Shown: positions 21,001 to 32,330 of the stretch, one piece after another
How the letters are laid out: every line of letters starts with the position of its first letter
How positions within the stretch are numbered: the stretch's first letter is position 1
Source of the DNA: Anthonomus grandis grandis
Lineage: Eukaryota > Arthropoda > Insecta > Coleoptera > Curculionidae
Direction: 5' to 3'
Assembly: GCF_022605725.1 (NCBI RefSeq)
Contig: NC_065567.1
Span: 37,985,127 to 38,049,126 of the forward strand
Length of the DNA: 64,000 nucleotides
Position numbers and translations under genes: made by a program
The notes under the pieces: generated by a model
Seen by the model: the letters and a program-made list of their open reading frames with translations, nothing else
What the model was told of the DNA's origin: nothing
The model's database searches: none

Positions 21001-24000
21001 ATTATTATACATATATATTAAAAATGTGAAAAACGTAACCCTACGATTACCTAAGCTTTACTTTTAGGTAATCGTATTACAAGGGATCGGAAAAATTCTT
21101 TGCTATATTTTTATCTATAATTATCAATTTAATCAACTACCTATTTATCTGATGCCGAAATATAAACGTATTTTAAGTCAACAATAACTTTTTGTCTGCC
21201 ACCATTACTCTTTAATTTTATTTAATAAATTATCTTTCTGGCTTAATAAAAAGAATTATTACTCCTTAATAAACCATTACTTATTGTAAATATTTATTAG
21301 TATACTTACTTATATAAAAAAATATTTAGTCAGACCAAAATACAAGCAAACTCTGCTAGTCTAACCCGGCCGAAAACCGGTGGATCGAAATACGAGTTAT
21401 TCACAAACTTTTATTACTTTATCTGTTCGCCGCGACGACTATAATTTCGAACATTTTAAGCCAAACATGTATAGAAATCAAAATTCATTTTTAATTTTTT
21501 TATTGCATTTTCCCAATAAATACCCAAATTTTACACTTAATCAGTAATACAAGCAAGGTACAATTGATATCTAAGTTTGAAAGTTAATTTTGTTTTGTCT
21601 AATGTTTATTTAATCAAATACCATAAATTCCAAGCATCTGTGTTATTTAAGACAAAAAAATAGAGACATTGAAATGTGAAAAATTCGGAATTCTAGAGTA
21701 AAAATAAAATACTTTGTTCGATGCTTAAATAAAATTTATTAAAATTGCTTTTATTATTCACAGCTTGTTAAAAATCCGCCTAAATGTCGGACTAATTCTT
21801 AGAATTAGAACCTCTATTGTGGGACAGTTTATGTAAACTAAAGTTTACCTAAGCTGGTAGCATTTTGTACCTGTTCTGCACTCTAGAGTGAGGAGACTCA
21901 CTTAATAAAAAAAAAGCGTATTTTTAGTCTCTAGTTGCTAGACATCTGTTCTCGTGATTCGAGTTCCTTCACGTTTTATTGGACACTATTGTAAAATGGC
22001 ATTTGCCAATCAAGAGTACGCAAAGATTGTCTTCGCGTGGACCAGCTGACGGTAATGGAGTTTGGCGCGGCGCTTCTATCCAGATCGGAGATTACCAAAC
22101 TTTAAGGGTGTTTCAAAACTCCTTTCGTAGGCTTAGCGAAGTACTGGAAGCTTTCACCACAGATCCTGAAAGGTATCCATCAAAAAAATAACTGGAGACC
22201 TTGGCCTTTCTAGATAAGAAGGCGACTATGCGCAAAGATGGAAAGTATCCCTTTTATGCTACAGGATGCAGGGCTTACAAGAAGAAGACCCTGCAAGAAG
22301 AATCTAGTTTTGCCACTTTTTGTTGAACATGGATATCGAAGACCCGTTGTTTTTAAAAAAGTATTCTGTGGACAGAGTCCAAATTTTCGACGGAGGGTAT
22401 TACCAATTTCCACAATCTTTCAATCAGCAGATCTGTCAACGTGGGACCTTTCCTTGGCTCCCCGATCGCCTTAACTCCTCTGGATTTTTTCGTCTTGAGC
22501 CGGGCAAAGAAGCTTGTATAACAACCGAGATAAAAACGAAAGAAGAGTTGGTGAGCAGAAATTACCAACATCGAAATAAATGTTTTAAACAAAATGGTAT
22601 TTTATTAAACATTAAAACTTGAAATTACCCTACAATAAGATGCTCCACAATGAAGGCTCTAATTCTGAGAAATGGCAAGACATTGACATGAATGATAATT
22701 GAAAGGGCAGTGACTAGGCGTATTTTTAAAAAAGTTTGAACGATGAAAGCCATTTAACGTTTTATTCAAGCATCAAACAAAGTATTTTATTTCAGCCTAA
22801 AAAGGAATTTAGAATTATATGTTCGAGTTAAAAATGTTCAAAATTGGCTCAGCTGTCATCCCCTTAAAGAATTGCACCTATCTTCTGGACATCCTGTATA
22901 ATTCACATAAATTTGTTGAATTGACATGGAAGATCTTTTGAAATTAGAATTTCAAAGATTGTTAATATTCTTGATAGTTTGTAATTTTAAAAGTTTTTTC
23001 TTAACATTTATTTTTAGCTTGGATAAATAACTGTGTGGGTTTTTATAACCATCGGTACTTTTACATGTATATGATCTACACAGTAGTGGGAGTATTTTTT
23101 GTAATTTTAGCTGGCTGGGAGATTGCATATAATGAACTATTTGGAAATGACATAGAACTTGAAGGCCACTCAGTCAAACTTAATAGCACCGGTGCCTATG
23201 TCCCTGTAGTAAGTTTTTGTTACTAGGCACATGATATGACCCAGTAATTTGTATTTTAAAAGAATTATTTCCAAAACAACTGAATATTGAATAATTAACC
23301 CCGTTTTTTTTGTAACACTTTAATTTAAAAACAGAAAAATAATTACAAGTTCAAATTGCAACTAATTTTTATTTAATTAAAAATTTACAATATACAGGGT
23401 GTCCCAACTCTATTTACACACGATTTTTTTCCGCCCCTGTATATGATGTGAAGAAAAAGTTAAGATAAAAAATGTTTGGAAATACTAATTCTGTTGACAG
23501 TATAGTGTACAGACTGTATCAAAAACAATTTTTTCATTGTCAAGTAAGTTTTTTTTTAATGGAACGCCCTGTATATTTTACCAAATTTTTACTCTTATAT
23601 TGATGGTTTTCGAAATAAGTATCTTTGGAAATAAAATAATAAATAAATAATTAAAAGGTAATTAATTAAATTTTATTAAATAAATTATTTAAAATAACTA
23701 ATAATTAGAATGGTATAACGGTATTTTTGTATTAAAATGCCTTCACTTTTAACCGCTAATGATTATGTCGACATGGTGTTGATATACGGCGAATGTCAGA
23801 AAAATTCTCGAGATGCAAGACGGCTGTATCAAGACGGTTTTCTAGAACGCCCAACGCCACCGCACAAAACATTCGAGAATGTGGAAAGAAAAATGCGAAC
23901 TGGTTATTGTCCGAAAACTTCAAATCATGCTCGACCCATAAGAAATGTAGCGAATCCACATACGTGGCATCTCAGAAGGAATGAATACACCCAGAAATTC

Positions 24001-27000
24001 AGTGCAGCGAATTCTGGCGAACCACGGATACCTTCCTTTCAACATTCATTTGGTTCAACACTTATAGCCAAACGACTACCAAAGAAGATTAACATTTTTA
24101 GCCTTAGTACCAACTCAATTACCTGATGACCCAAATTTTCTAAGAAAATATTTGTGGATCGACGTTTCACGGTGAATAGACATGGTGAATTTAAGCTTTT
24201 TAATATTTAAAGTGTAAGTTTTGTGTGCGCAAGCCGGGGTTTTTTTAACCGGATTAAGAGGAAATTGAGCTATGGCCTCTAAGTCAGCCACAAGTGTAAA
24301 GGAATTAAATAGCCAGGTTGATCAACTATCAACTGAGTTTAATGTTGGTTTGAGCATGCTCCGAGAACAATTCTCGCAATTTAAAGACGCTGAAATTTCA
24401 AAGGCGCGAAGCAAGGACGATGAACGCTTTAGCCTGCTTGAGGCCCAGATTGACAAATTCCAAAGGAGGATCAATGCATCTCTGCAAAGTCTAACTTACA
24501 TAAAACATCTATGTATAAAAGAGCCTTTTCGTATAATGCAATCACCTTATATAACTCCATACCTGATAATTTTAAAATATTTAATATTAATAAAATTAAA
24601 TACAAAATGCGTTTGTTTTTATTCAATTAACAAACTCACCATGAATAAGAAAGGATTTCTTTTTTTTTATTAAAGATAAAAACACACTTAAAATGAGCAT
24701 GTTGAAAGAAAGAAAGAAAGAAAATGTGCTATATTACGTAAGAATAATCTTGTGTACAAGCATCCTACAAGCTAAAAAACAAAACACAAATACAATTTCA
24801 AAAATTGACAAAACAATGAACAAAATTAAACACAAGAAGACAAAACCTTTTGAACATACTTAAATTAAAGATAACTAAATAAAACAATCAATTACTAAAT
24901 AAAGGTAAACTTGTTGACAAAACTAGAGAAGAATGTCCAAGGTTAAAACCGATCATTAAAAAAGTCATCCAGGTTATAATATGCCTTAGCCAATAAAAGC
25001 GACTTTAATTCTCTTTTAAATTTCTTAACATCCGATATATGTCTAACACACAGAGGAACATGATTGTAAATTTTTTTACTTATGTAAATATAATGAGTTT
25101 TTGGTAAGGGAAGACGTAGGAATAGGTAGGGGAACATCATTTACACGACGAGTCAAATGGCCAGTGTCAGAGGGTAGTTTGGGAATTTTGTGAATAAGAG
25201 CAGCTGTTTCTAAGATAAAGAGTGAAAAAAGAGTTAGGATTTTTTCAGAAATGAAGAGGGGTTTGCAAGAATCTCTTAACTTAGCAGAACACAGGTATCT
25301 AACTGCTTTTTTTTGAATAACAAAGATAATGTTAAGTAGCCCCTTATTGGTTAAACCCCAAAAAGGCAAGCCATACCGAATATGAGATTCAATAAGTGAA
25401 AAGTACACTGAACGTGCAATCACCCCTCCCAGCTCTTGTTTTGCCATTCTTACTGCGAAACATCCAGAAGATAATTTCCCAGCTAAATGTAAAATATGAT
25501 CTTCAAACCGAAGGCGACCATCAATGGTAATTCCTAGGAACTTGCAGCACTCTTTATTCTGTAAGAGGGAATTTTCGTCAAACATCAGACCCTGAACATC
25601 GCACTTAAACCACATAATAGACGTCTTTCTTACATTAAACACGAGCCTGTTGGAAGCACAACATCCTGATAAAATCTGAAGGTCTTCAAGGATACAAGTC
25701 TTAATATAATCAGAATTTTTATGGCTCCATAGTATGGTGGTATCATCAGCAAACTGAACCACCTTGCCCTGCAGTTTCAATGAACTCAAGTCATCCACAT
25801 ACAGTAAAAATAACAGTGGTCCCAACACTGAACCCTGGGGAACGCCGCATTTTAGGGATCTAGAAGCAGACAAACGCCCAGACACTGAAACCTTCTGAGT
25901 ACGATTTGATAGATAGGACTCAAGCCATCGCTTTTTTCAATTAAGTATTACCATTGAGGTAATACTTAATTGAAAAAATGAGAAAATAACCAAGAAAAGC
26001 ATATTTAACTAATATATTTGTAGAATTTATAAACAGCTATTGGCATTGTATGCTTAACTGGATCGAGAGAACGAGATAAAACTATTATATTACGGTCTTT
26101 TGTACCGCACAGTTTGTGTTGTTGTGTATAATAATTCTTTAAGTAACTTTCTTTTTCTACAATGTGTGCGTACATTTAAAGAGCTATTCGCTAATAAGTT
26201 GCATGATATTGTTTTATTTTCACTTTAGAGGGATTAGGTAGGCTAAGTAAGAGTAGCCACATGGCTAGACTTCGCCTCTCTTATATCCCTATAGAAATGT
26301 ATGATACTCACAACTATAAATTATTTGTTTGTTAATAAAAGACGTTTATTATTATTATTATTATTATTATTTCACGATAATAGAATCGTAAATCGTTATA
26401 ACAGTCATTCGTCAATAGAAAACCCACATTGGGTCTGAGAAACCCACTTCCAAAATATTTGGGGAATAAATGTGTGGGTTGGACTTTTTAATGGTCGAAT
26501 AATTGGACCATATTATGAGGGCACCTTGACTGGCCAAAGGTATTTAAGGTTTTTAATCGAGACCTACCAATGGTGCTGGAAGAAGTTTCTTTAGCACAAC
26601 GACGTATGTGCTCCACCTCATAACTTGCAGATTGTAGCAAATTTCCTTGACAATAAATTTCGAAGATGCTGGATCGGAAATAGAGGTTCTGTCAAATGGC
26701 CAGCCCGGTCACCTGACTTAACACCCCTTGATTTTTTTCTTGTGGGGATATTTAAAGAGACAAGTTTATACTAAGAAATCTTGAAAACCTAAGAAATTTG
26801 GAGGATTTAAAAAACAAAATTACACGTGCTTGTAGAACCGGAATTGAAGAAGTAAAGATGCGCCGATACCACTGAGCTAATAAACAGGTACGAACTCTGT
26901 CAAACCAGAATACAGAACGGTCAACAGTGAATATTTACTATAAGTTTTTTTTAATTATTCTATTCAAAAATGCTTACTTGACAATGAAAACTTTGTTTTT

Positions 27001-28240
27001 GAGACACTGTACATTTACTACTTATTATACTGTTAACAAAATTAGTATTTACAAAGAAACACGTTTTATCTTAACTTTTTTTTCATATCATATACAGGTG
27101 CAAAAAAAAATCATGTGTGTATATAGAATTGGGACACCCTGTCTACTGGTTTTTAAAACATTTTTTTTTTAGACTGGTGCTGAACTGTTAGACCCAGTCT
27201 TTTTAGAAGAGCATGAACTTTTTGAACAACCTAGTCAATCTAGAAGAAGATGTATTATGTATATGGCATTATTAAATGTTGGTTAGTAACTACTAAGCAT
27301 GTATTTGGATTAAAATTAAAATAAGTAGTATAACATATACGTTTTAGGAGTGTTTATTGCGTTAGGTGCTTTGGCAACATGGCATGGCTTATTAATCACC
27401 CGCAATGAAACAAGCATCGAAGTTCACATAAATAAGTCTGAAACCATTAGACTGAATGCAATAGGAAAAACATATATTAATCCTTATAACCTAGGATATA
27501 GGAATAATTGGAGACATTTTTTTGGAGCACAAACCCGAAGGTAGGTTTTTTCGTTGGCACTTCGTTTGTCAATCTCTAGGAATGCTTTAAATTAACATTG
27601 GACACTGTGAATGATGCCGAATATCATCAAAAATAAATAAAATAAATAAACATACATTTCCTAAACTTTTTCTTTACAAAATAAAATTATATTTCATTTT
27701 CATATTTATTTAATTTTTTTTTAATTATAATGTAAGTAAAACTTTTTTTAACGAAATCTGCTAAAGGTAAACTTACGTTGATAATTATATATAACGCTGA
27801 GATGGATATATCTTTAATATTATGATATATTTTCATAGACACATATTTTTTAATTAATGTTATGGTATGTTGTATGGAAAACAAATTAAGAAAAAAATTA
27901 GTGTTTATAGTGTCCAGAAAGTAAAACATTAAATTTCAAATTTTACCATTTTGTGGATCACGCAAAAAACATCTCAATAAAGTGGGATCTATGTTGACAT
28001 AAAAAGTGGTTAAATCTGACAGAGGTACCTTATTATCAAATATAAAATTTCATTTTCAGGAATATGTGGATGCAACTGCTATTGCCCTCAGTATTCCAGC
28101 CATTTGGAGATGGCCTCACTTGGCCTTCAAATCCAGACTTACCAGTTTTTAAAAGAAAAAACTATAATTTATTTGACAGTATTGAAAATTACGTACATTC
28201 CAAAAAACCAAATATCTTTAAGAAATGTAAGCCTAGATAA
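18077..28240 (+). CDS. ZDHHC16: Palmitoyltransferase ZDHHC16-like (8 coding exons)
   Basis: Integral membrane protein S-acyltransferase that attaches palmitate to cysteines of substrate proteins, in ER/Golgi-type membranes for this family. Exons: 18077-18147, 18211-18355, 18416-18607, 18978-19095, 23018-23208, 27173-27281, 27348-27540, 28060-28240. All introns are GT-AG and phases agree, giving 399 aa (human ZDHHC16 is about 377). Predicted membrane spans lie at about 72-94, 102-123, 190-208 and 268-292. The cysteine-rich domain is at about 147-190 (ICKKC, PRTHHCSVCNRC) with the catalytic DHHC at 172-175 and CPWINNCVGFYNHRYF after it. The C-terminal NPYNLGYRNNW block is typical of the subfamily. 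The exon 4/5 boundary falls in the proline codon right after the catalytic Cys. Introns 4 and 5 are about 3.9 and 4.0 kb through TE insertion; introns 1, 2 and 6 are only 60-66 bp. No break was found, so the gene looks functional. Exon 1 is the least certain part. Confidence 0.9.
19212..20708 (-). mobile_element. hAT transposon with perfect 8-bp TSD
   Basis: The TIRs begin CAGGGCCGTAT at both ends, and the 8-bp direct repeat TTCAGAAG lies immediately outside (19204-19211 and 20709-20716), diagnostic of hAT insertion. At 1.5 kb it is shorter than autonomous hATs, having lost the transposase N-terminus. G-rich and C-rich runs just inside the TIRs are characteristic of this copy. Confidence 0.9.
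19461..20580 (-). pseudogene. hAT transposase, C-terminal part
   Basis: Minus-strand coding begins near 20580 with a YPAAIYVHCSAHSLNLALA-like block (frameshifted), typical of ZMYM1/hAT transposases. It continues 20499-19741 with SKWSKLTSMCETRWVE, and ends in the hAT C-terminal dimerisation domain at about 19600-19470 (TLPVSTVSSERSFSSLRRLK). A frame change lies near 19760-19800. The BED finger and first catalytic region are absent, so it is not a complete enzyme. It is the cargo of the element 19212-20708. Confidence 0.85.
20753..21441. mobile_element. MITE with ~22-bp TIRs and TA duplication
   Basis: TAGTCGCCTCGCCGAACAGA at 20753 is matched in complement by the end at 21441 (TAGTCGTCGCGGCGAACAGA) with few mismatches. 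TA lies on both sides (20751-20752; 21442-21443). The 689-bp body has no coding capacity. The sequence on either side joins to restore the left arm of the outer long-TIR transposon, which confirms the insertion. Confidence 0.75.
21996..22570 (+). pseudogene. DUF4817 transposase relic inside intron 4 element
   Basis: The N-terminus reads MAFANQEYAKIVFAW, then after two stops ARRFYPDRRLPNFKGVSKLL, a decayed version of the DUF4817 pattern (EYaDihfvYG...ARRLYxeRFPxRRLP). Around 22430-22570 comes LAPRSP-stop-LTPLDFF and KTEIKTKEELVSR-like coding, the region of the third catalytic Asp and beyond. The middle with the first two Asp residues is mostly gone. Multiple stops and shifts; dead. Confidence 0.7.
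24704..25931 (-). mobile_element. 5'-truncated LINE of the (TTTC)n-tailed family, copy 1
   Basis: Minus-strand RT coding from 25885: GVPQGSVLGPLLFLLYVDDL, VQFADDTTILW (catalytic ADD), then FLGITIDGRLRFEDHIL and the C-terminal FFNDRF at about 24945. The 3' UTR ends GTAATATAGCACA plus (TTTC)n, seen here as GAAAG repeats at 24704. The 5' end is cut in the RT domain at 25931. It is very similar to 28390-30850. It is one of three copies of one family in the window. A small frame change lies near 25080-25140. Confidence 0.9.
25932..25978. repeat. Perfect 21-bp inverted repeat with 5-nt loop
   Basis: Arms 25932-25952 and 25958-25978 are exact complements (TTTTTTCAATTAAGTATTAC... and mirror), loop ATTGA. 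It lies exactly at the 5' truncation junction of the antisense LINE copy. Confidence 0.9.
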
Positions 28241-28389
28241 AAACAGCTGTTTATATAAGGAAGGAAATACAAAAATTGTTAAATATAATAGTTTTTTTTC
28301 TTGTTTATAAACCTATTTTTTAGACGTTCAATCAAAAGTAAAATTTGTTGATTGTTTCTGAAAAACCGTGGTTTACCTAATACTATATA
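28241..28389 (+). other. ZDHHC16 3' flank
   Basis: Sequence between the ZDHHC16 stop codon and the next LINE. No AATAAA polyadenylation signal is visible in it, so the transcript end may lie within or beyond the LINE or use a variant signal. Confidence 0.4.
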
Positions 28390-30850
28390 AAGAATCTGTT
28401 GAGACATTAATATTTAATGGCTGATGACTTTAATATCAACTACACTGATGAAACCTTGCCACGTAGTTCTCTTTTAAGTATTTTAAATTCTTATGACTTG
28501 AAAATGCACGTTCTTTCTCCCACACGAATAACTTCTTCATCTGCAACTACAATTGACTATTTCTGTACAAATTTTGATGACGTTTTATACACAGTACTCC
28601 CATCTGGTATTTCCGACCATGAAGCTATTCTTGCTAAAATGCCATATAATACTGTATTATCTTCATCTCATTATATGGGAAGAATTTTCAGCAGGAGAAA
28701 TTTCAATGCTTTTCTACTGCTACAGCTTCGGTAACTTGGAATGCACTTGAAACGGCTTCTGACCCACTTACTTTATTTTTTCAAGTTCTGTGTGATAAGA
28801 TCAATCAGTGCTTTCCTAAAATTAGGCTTAAAACTAAGAAACGAAAACCATGGGTTACAAGAGGCCTTAGAATTTCAGCTAAAAACCTCTGTTTTTTGAC
28901 TAAATGGTGCAAATATACCACACATGAAAATATCCTTGTATATCATCAGAAATACCGTAGTCTGTACAGAAAGACAATTAAAGCAGCAAAATCTAATTAT
29001 TATAGGGATCGCTTAAATATGTCATCAAATAGGCAAAGAGAGTGTTGGTCGATTATTAATGATTTTAGACATTGCCATAGAAAAGTATCTGAACCGGGGT
29101 TAAGACCTGACATTTTAAACGACTATTATTGTGATATATCTAATATCTTGCTCAAGGGCATTCGTAGTAACATTGATCCCTTACACTATCTTCAACAAGT
29201 GTCGGTTGAGCATTCATTTTTCTTTCATCCTGTCGGTCTTACCGAAGTAAAAAATGAAATCAAACGCCTAAAAAACCATAAATAAGCTGGTGCTGATGGA
29301 ATATATTCGAGGTTGTTACTCTTTTTGCCTGATTCAGCCTTAAATGATTTAGTTTCTGCCATAAACAATTCGTTACATATTGGCATTTTTCCTTCATATT
29401 TAAAAGAGGCAGTGGTTATCCCTGTTCATAAGGGTGGAGATTTGGATCAGCCATGTAATTTTCGTCCCATTTCTATTTTGTCTACCCTCTCTAAGTCGAA
29501 AACTTGCAAAAAGCAGAATTTTGTCCTTTTTACATTATAATGGCATTTTGTCTGCAAATCAGTTTGGTTTTTAAGCCGGTAAAGGGACTCATGATGCTGT
29601 TTTTAGCTTTTTAGAGAGCGTCTATGTGTCCTTGAATTCTGGAGAGTCATCGGCGGCAGTGTTTTGTGATCTATCCAAAGCATTTGACTGTGTGGATCAT
29701 GGAATACTGTTATCTAAGCTCGATAAATATGGTTTTAGGGGCGTAGCGTTGCGATGGCTAGAGTCCTATCTATCAAATCGTACTCAGAAGGTTACTGTTT
29801 GTGTCTGGGCGTTTGTCTGCTTCTAGATCCCTAAAATGCGGCGTTCCCCAGGGTTCAGTGTTGGGACCACTGTTATTTTTACTGTTTGTGGATGACTTGA
29901 GTTCATTGAAACTGCAGGGCAAGGTGGTTCAGCTTGCTGATGATACCACCATACTATGGAGCCATAAAAATTCTGATTATATTAAGACTTGTATCCTTGA
30001 AGACCTTCAGATTCTATCAGGGTGGTGTGCTTCCAACAGGCTCGTGTTTAATGTAAGAAAGACGTCTATTATGAGGTTTAAGTGCGATGTTCAGAGTCTG
30101 ATGTTTGACGAAAATTCCCTCTTGCAGAATAAAGAGTGCTGCAAGTTCCTAGGAATTACCATTGATGGTCGCCTTCGGTTTGAAGATCATATTTTACATT
30201 TAGCTGGGAAATTATCTTCTGGATGTTTTGCAGTAAGAATGGCAAAACAAGAGCTGGGAGGGATGGTTGCACGTTCTTCAGTGTACTTTTCACTTATTGA
30301 ATCTCATATTCGGTATGGCTTGCCTTTTTGGGGTTTAACCAATAAGGGGCTACTTAACATTATCTTTGTTATTCAAAAAAAAGCAGTTAGATACCTGTGT
30401 TCTGCTAAGTTAAGAGATTCTTGCAAACCCCTCTTCATTTCTGAAAAAATCCCAACTCTTTTTGCACTCTTTATCTTAGAAACAGCTGCTCTTATTCACA
30501 AAATTCCCAAACTACCCTCTGACACTGGCCATTTGACTCGTCGTGTAAATGATGTTCCCCTACCTATTCCTACGTCTTCCCTTACCAAAAACTCATTCAT
30601 TTACATAAGTAAAAAAATTTACAATCATGTTCCTCTCTGTGTTAGACATATATCGGATGTTAAGAAATAAATCTTTAATTCAAGTATGTTCAAAAAGTTT
30701 TGTCTTCTTGTGTTTAATTTTGTTCATTGTTTTGTCAATTTTTGAAATTTTATTTTTGTTTTGTTTTTTTTTTTAGCTTGTAGGATGCTTGTACACAAGA
30801 TTATTCTTACGTAATATAGCACATTTTTTTTCTTTCTTTCTTTCTTTCTT
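28390..30850 (+). mobile_element. LINE of the (TTTC)n-tailed family, copy 2 (longest)
   Basis: The copy starts inside the endonuclease domain (DFNINYTDETLP near 28427; GISDHEAIL near 28610) and reaches the RT domain: NFRPISILSTLSK (29460), AAVFCDLSKAFDCVDHG (29655), VPQGSVLGPLLFLL (29845) and VQLADDTTILW (29925). It ends with GTAATATAGCACA and (TTTC)n at 30850. Frame changes occur near 28700, 29510 and 29800, and TAA stops near 29283 and 29572. Compared with copy 1, about 165 bp covering the ORF end and early 3' UTR are deleted right after VKK at 30668. Dead, but well preserved. Confidence 0.9.
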
Positions 30851-31539
30851 AAAGGAGCCTCAAATGATTTATCATCAGTAACATATTTCTTTAATATTTA
30901 CTAAAGTATGACTTACAACTGCTTAGAATCCACCTCAAAAAAGAGTCCACCTCTTTTTTATCTGTTGGTTAGGTAAAGACATGTCCAGGAAGCCTTAGAA
31001 ATATTTTAAACTTATATTTACATCTGTTATTGTATACAACTTATCCCAATTACGATTTTTAACAAAACTATACAAAAGTAAAAAATTTCCCTTAAAATAA
31101 TTATATACATACTTTTTTGATATATAATGGGCATACTTCTCTCTTAACAACACATACAACGGGAGAAAAACAGCGCAAGATGGTACGGATCCTTCTCAAC
31201 TAGTGAGAGTCAATTTGTCTATACATAAATCTCGTCTAAAATACACGACAGATAGAATAACATACATTTTTTTAAGCTCTACTTTAAGAAATGTACACTT
31301 CACATTACAATCTTTGGTATTTATCACATACTAGGTGCGAGTAAAACACCACCCCATCGAGTATCCGTATTTCTGTCCCTTCACAGTATATATCGATCAT
31401 CAAACAGTTCTCCTGAGTAGATGCCATCACACAACACAGGTCTCATATATCTTGAAGGCGATGTGTGTTCTTGAAGAGGTATACATCAACCTTAAATAGT
31501 TTTTAAATTCTTAAGTGTATCTTTTATTTTGTTAAAGTA
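30851..31539. other. Non-coding stretch
   Basis: No recognisable coding or repeat boundary. A short ATAA repeat at about 31540-31552 marks the tail of the following antisense LINE relic. Confidence 0.4.
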
Positions 31540-32330
31540 GATAAATAAATAAATCTGGCCTTTATTAGGTAACACTAAAAAAAATATCGATAGGGAGAAT
31601 TCTAGTAAATTTTGCTATTTTACTTAATCATTCCATTACATGAGAAAATGGGTTTCCTTTAGCAAAACACAATTATAGTAGTATAGGTCCCTCATGAGAC
31701 CCTTAAAAACACCAAAATTAGCCTTAAGATTAACAAAGATAATCATAACAAAAATTACAGTGCGGTGATAATAGGAACATGGCACACATTAAATTAAAAA
31801 TAATTAAGAATATTAAACAAAAAAGACATAAATTGTCGTTTAAAACTGCAGGAGACATAAATACACGTAATAGATAAACGATCACAGCAGCCAATGTTCA
31901 TTAGTTTGTCTGATTCAAAAGAAGCACTGTTTTAAGCGTATGCTTAAACCTTATAACAATAACACTTCTAAACTCTACTGGCAAATTGGTTCAAAAGAGA
32001 AATTGATGTAAAAGCAAAAGATTTTTGAAAAAATTTACTTCTTAATTTAGGAAGATTGCACAAATATTTATGCCTGGTACTAAAACTGTGAAGTGTTAAA
32101 AGTAAAAAATACTATTTAATTGAGTATTATATTTAAGATTTATTAATAATCTGATGCAGGTGAAGTCTCCAGCGGTTTTCCATACTTAGCCATCGAAGTG
32201 AACCCAATTTTAGAAATATGTGGTCGCGTTTATTTAGGCCAAAAATAAATCTACAACATGCATTTTGCATTACTTGAACTTTATTTCGTTCACGGAAACT
32301 AAGGCAACGATAATATTTAAAGTCGCAATT
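31540..32330 (-). pseudogene. Antisense LINE ORF2 C-terminal relic
   Basis: On the minus strand, VMQNACCRFIFGLNKRDHI near 32260 is followed by LGSLRWLSMENRWRLHLHQI near 32180 and, after stops, RHKYLCNLPKLRSKFFQKSF and FTSISLLNQF near 32070-31990. This is the post-RT C-terminal region typical of Jockey-like LINEs. The 3' end appears to be at 31540 with an (ATTT)n-type tail. It belongs to a different family from the (TTTC)n copies. Multiple stops. Confidence 0.6.

Larger units (their letters stand above)
19197..22896 (+). mobile_element. Long-TIR DUF4817 mariner-type transposon in ZDHHC16 intron 4
   Basis: The left end CAGGGTGTTCAGAAG (19197) and the right end, complement CAGGATGTCCAGAAG (ending 22896), have TA on the outside of each (19195-19196; 22897-22898). 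After removing two inserted elements, the left arm continues through 20717-20752 and 21442 to about 21840 and matches the right arm 22625-22896 in inverted orientation, so the TIRs exceed 200 bp. Inside lies a transposase relic. The hAT element 19212-20708 and the MITE 20753-21441 both sit within its left arm. Confidence 0.8.
24211..26371 (+). mobile_element. Internally deleted LINE with (TTA)n tail
   Basis: The 5' part has an ORF1-like start at 24272 encoding a coiled-coil-rich segment (MASKSATSVKELNSQVDQLS and onward through about 75 residues). At about 24490 it jumps to the C-terminal end of an ORF2 (YKRAFSYNAITLYNSIP near 24510-24560, in another frame), so most of ORF1 and ORF2 are deleted. 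The 3' UTR resumes after an inserted antisense LINE (24704-25931) and ends with (TTA)n at 26348-26371. It lies inside the transposase of the 23395-27141 element. Confidence 0.7.
23737..26880 (+). pseudogene. DUF4817 mariner-type transposase, split by LINE insertion
   Basis: First part (23737-24210): LTANDYVDMVLIYGECQKNS and ARRLYQDGFLERPTPPHKTF show the DUF4817 N-terminus; after frame changes comes PNFLRKYLWIDVSR near 24130, where the first catalytic Asp lies, then NRHGEF. The LINE interrupts here. Second part (about 26400-26880): IWGINVWVGLFNGRIIGPYY, a degraded second-Asp block (HNDVCAPPH), WIGNRGSVKWPARSPDLTPL and DFFL. The order of motifs matches the transposase at 43658-44786. Stops and frame shifts make it inactive. 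Confidence 0.8.
23395..27141 (+). mobile_element. Long-TIR DUF4817 mariner-type transposon in ZDHHC16 intron 5
   Basis: The left end CAGGGTGTCCCAACTCTATT (23395) and the complement of the right end (27141) match, and similarity runs about 190-200 bp inward on each side (23395-23585; 26940-27141). TA precedes the left end; the right flank is TC, probably a mutated TA. The transposase is split by a LINE insertion at about 24211. The element ends only 31 bp before exon 6 of ZDHHC16. Confidence 0.8.

Noticed and set aside
23556..23580. Internal GGAACGCCCTGTATA sequence as the end of another transposon
   Set aside because: It resembles a mariner-type end but no partner end or duplication was found; it may be part of the long TIR.
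24700..24725. Short regular GAAA repeats that could suggest an array such as CRISPR
   Set aside because: They are the (TTTC)n 3' tail of a LINE, with no spacers; the genome is eukaryotic.
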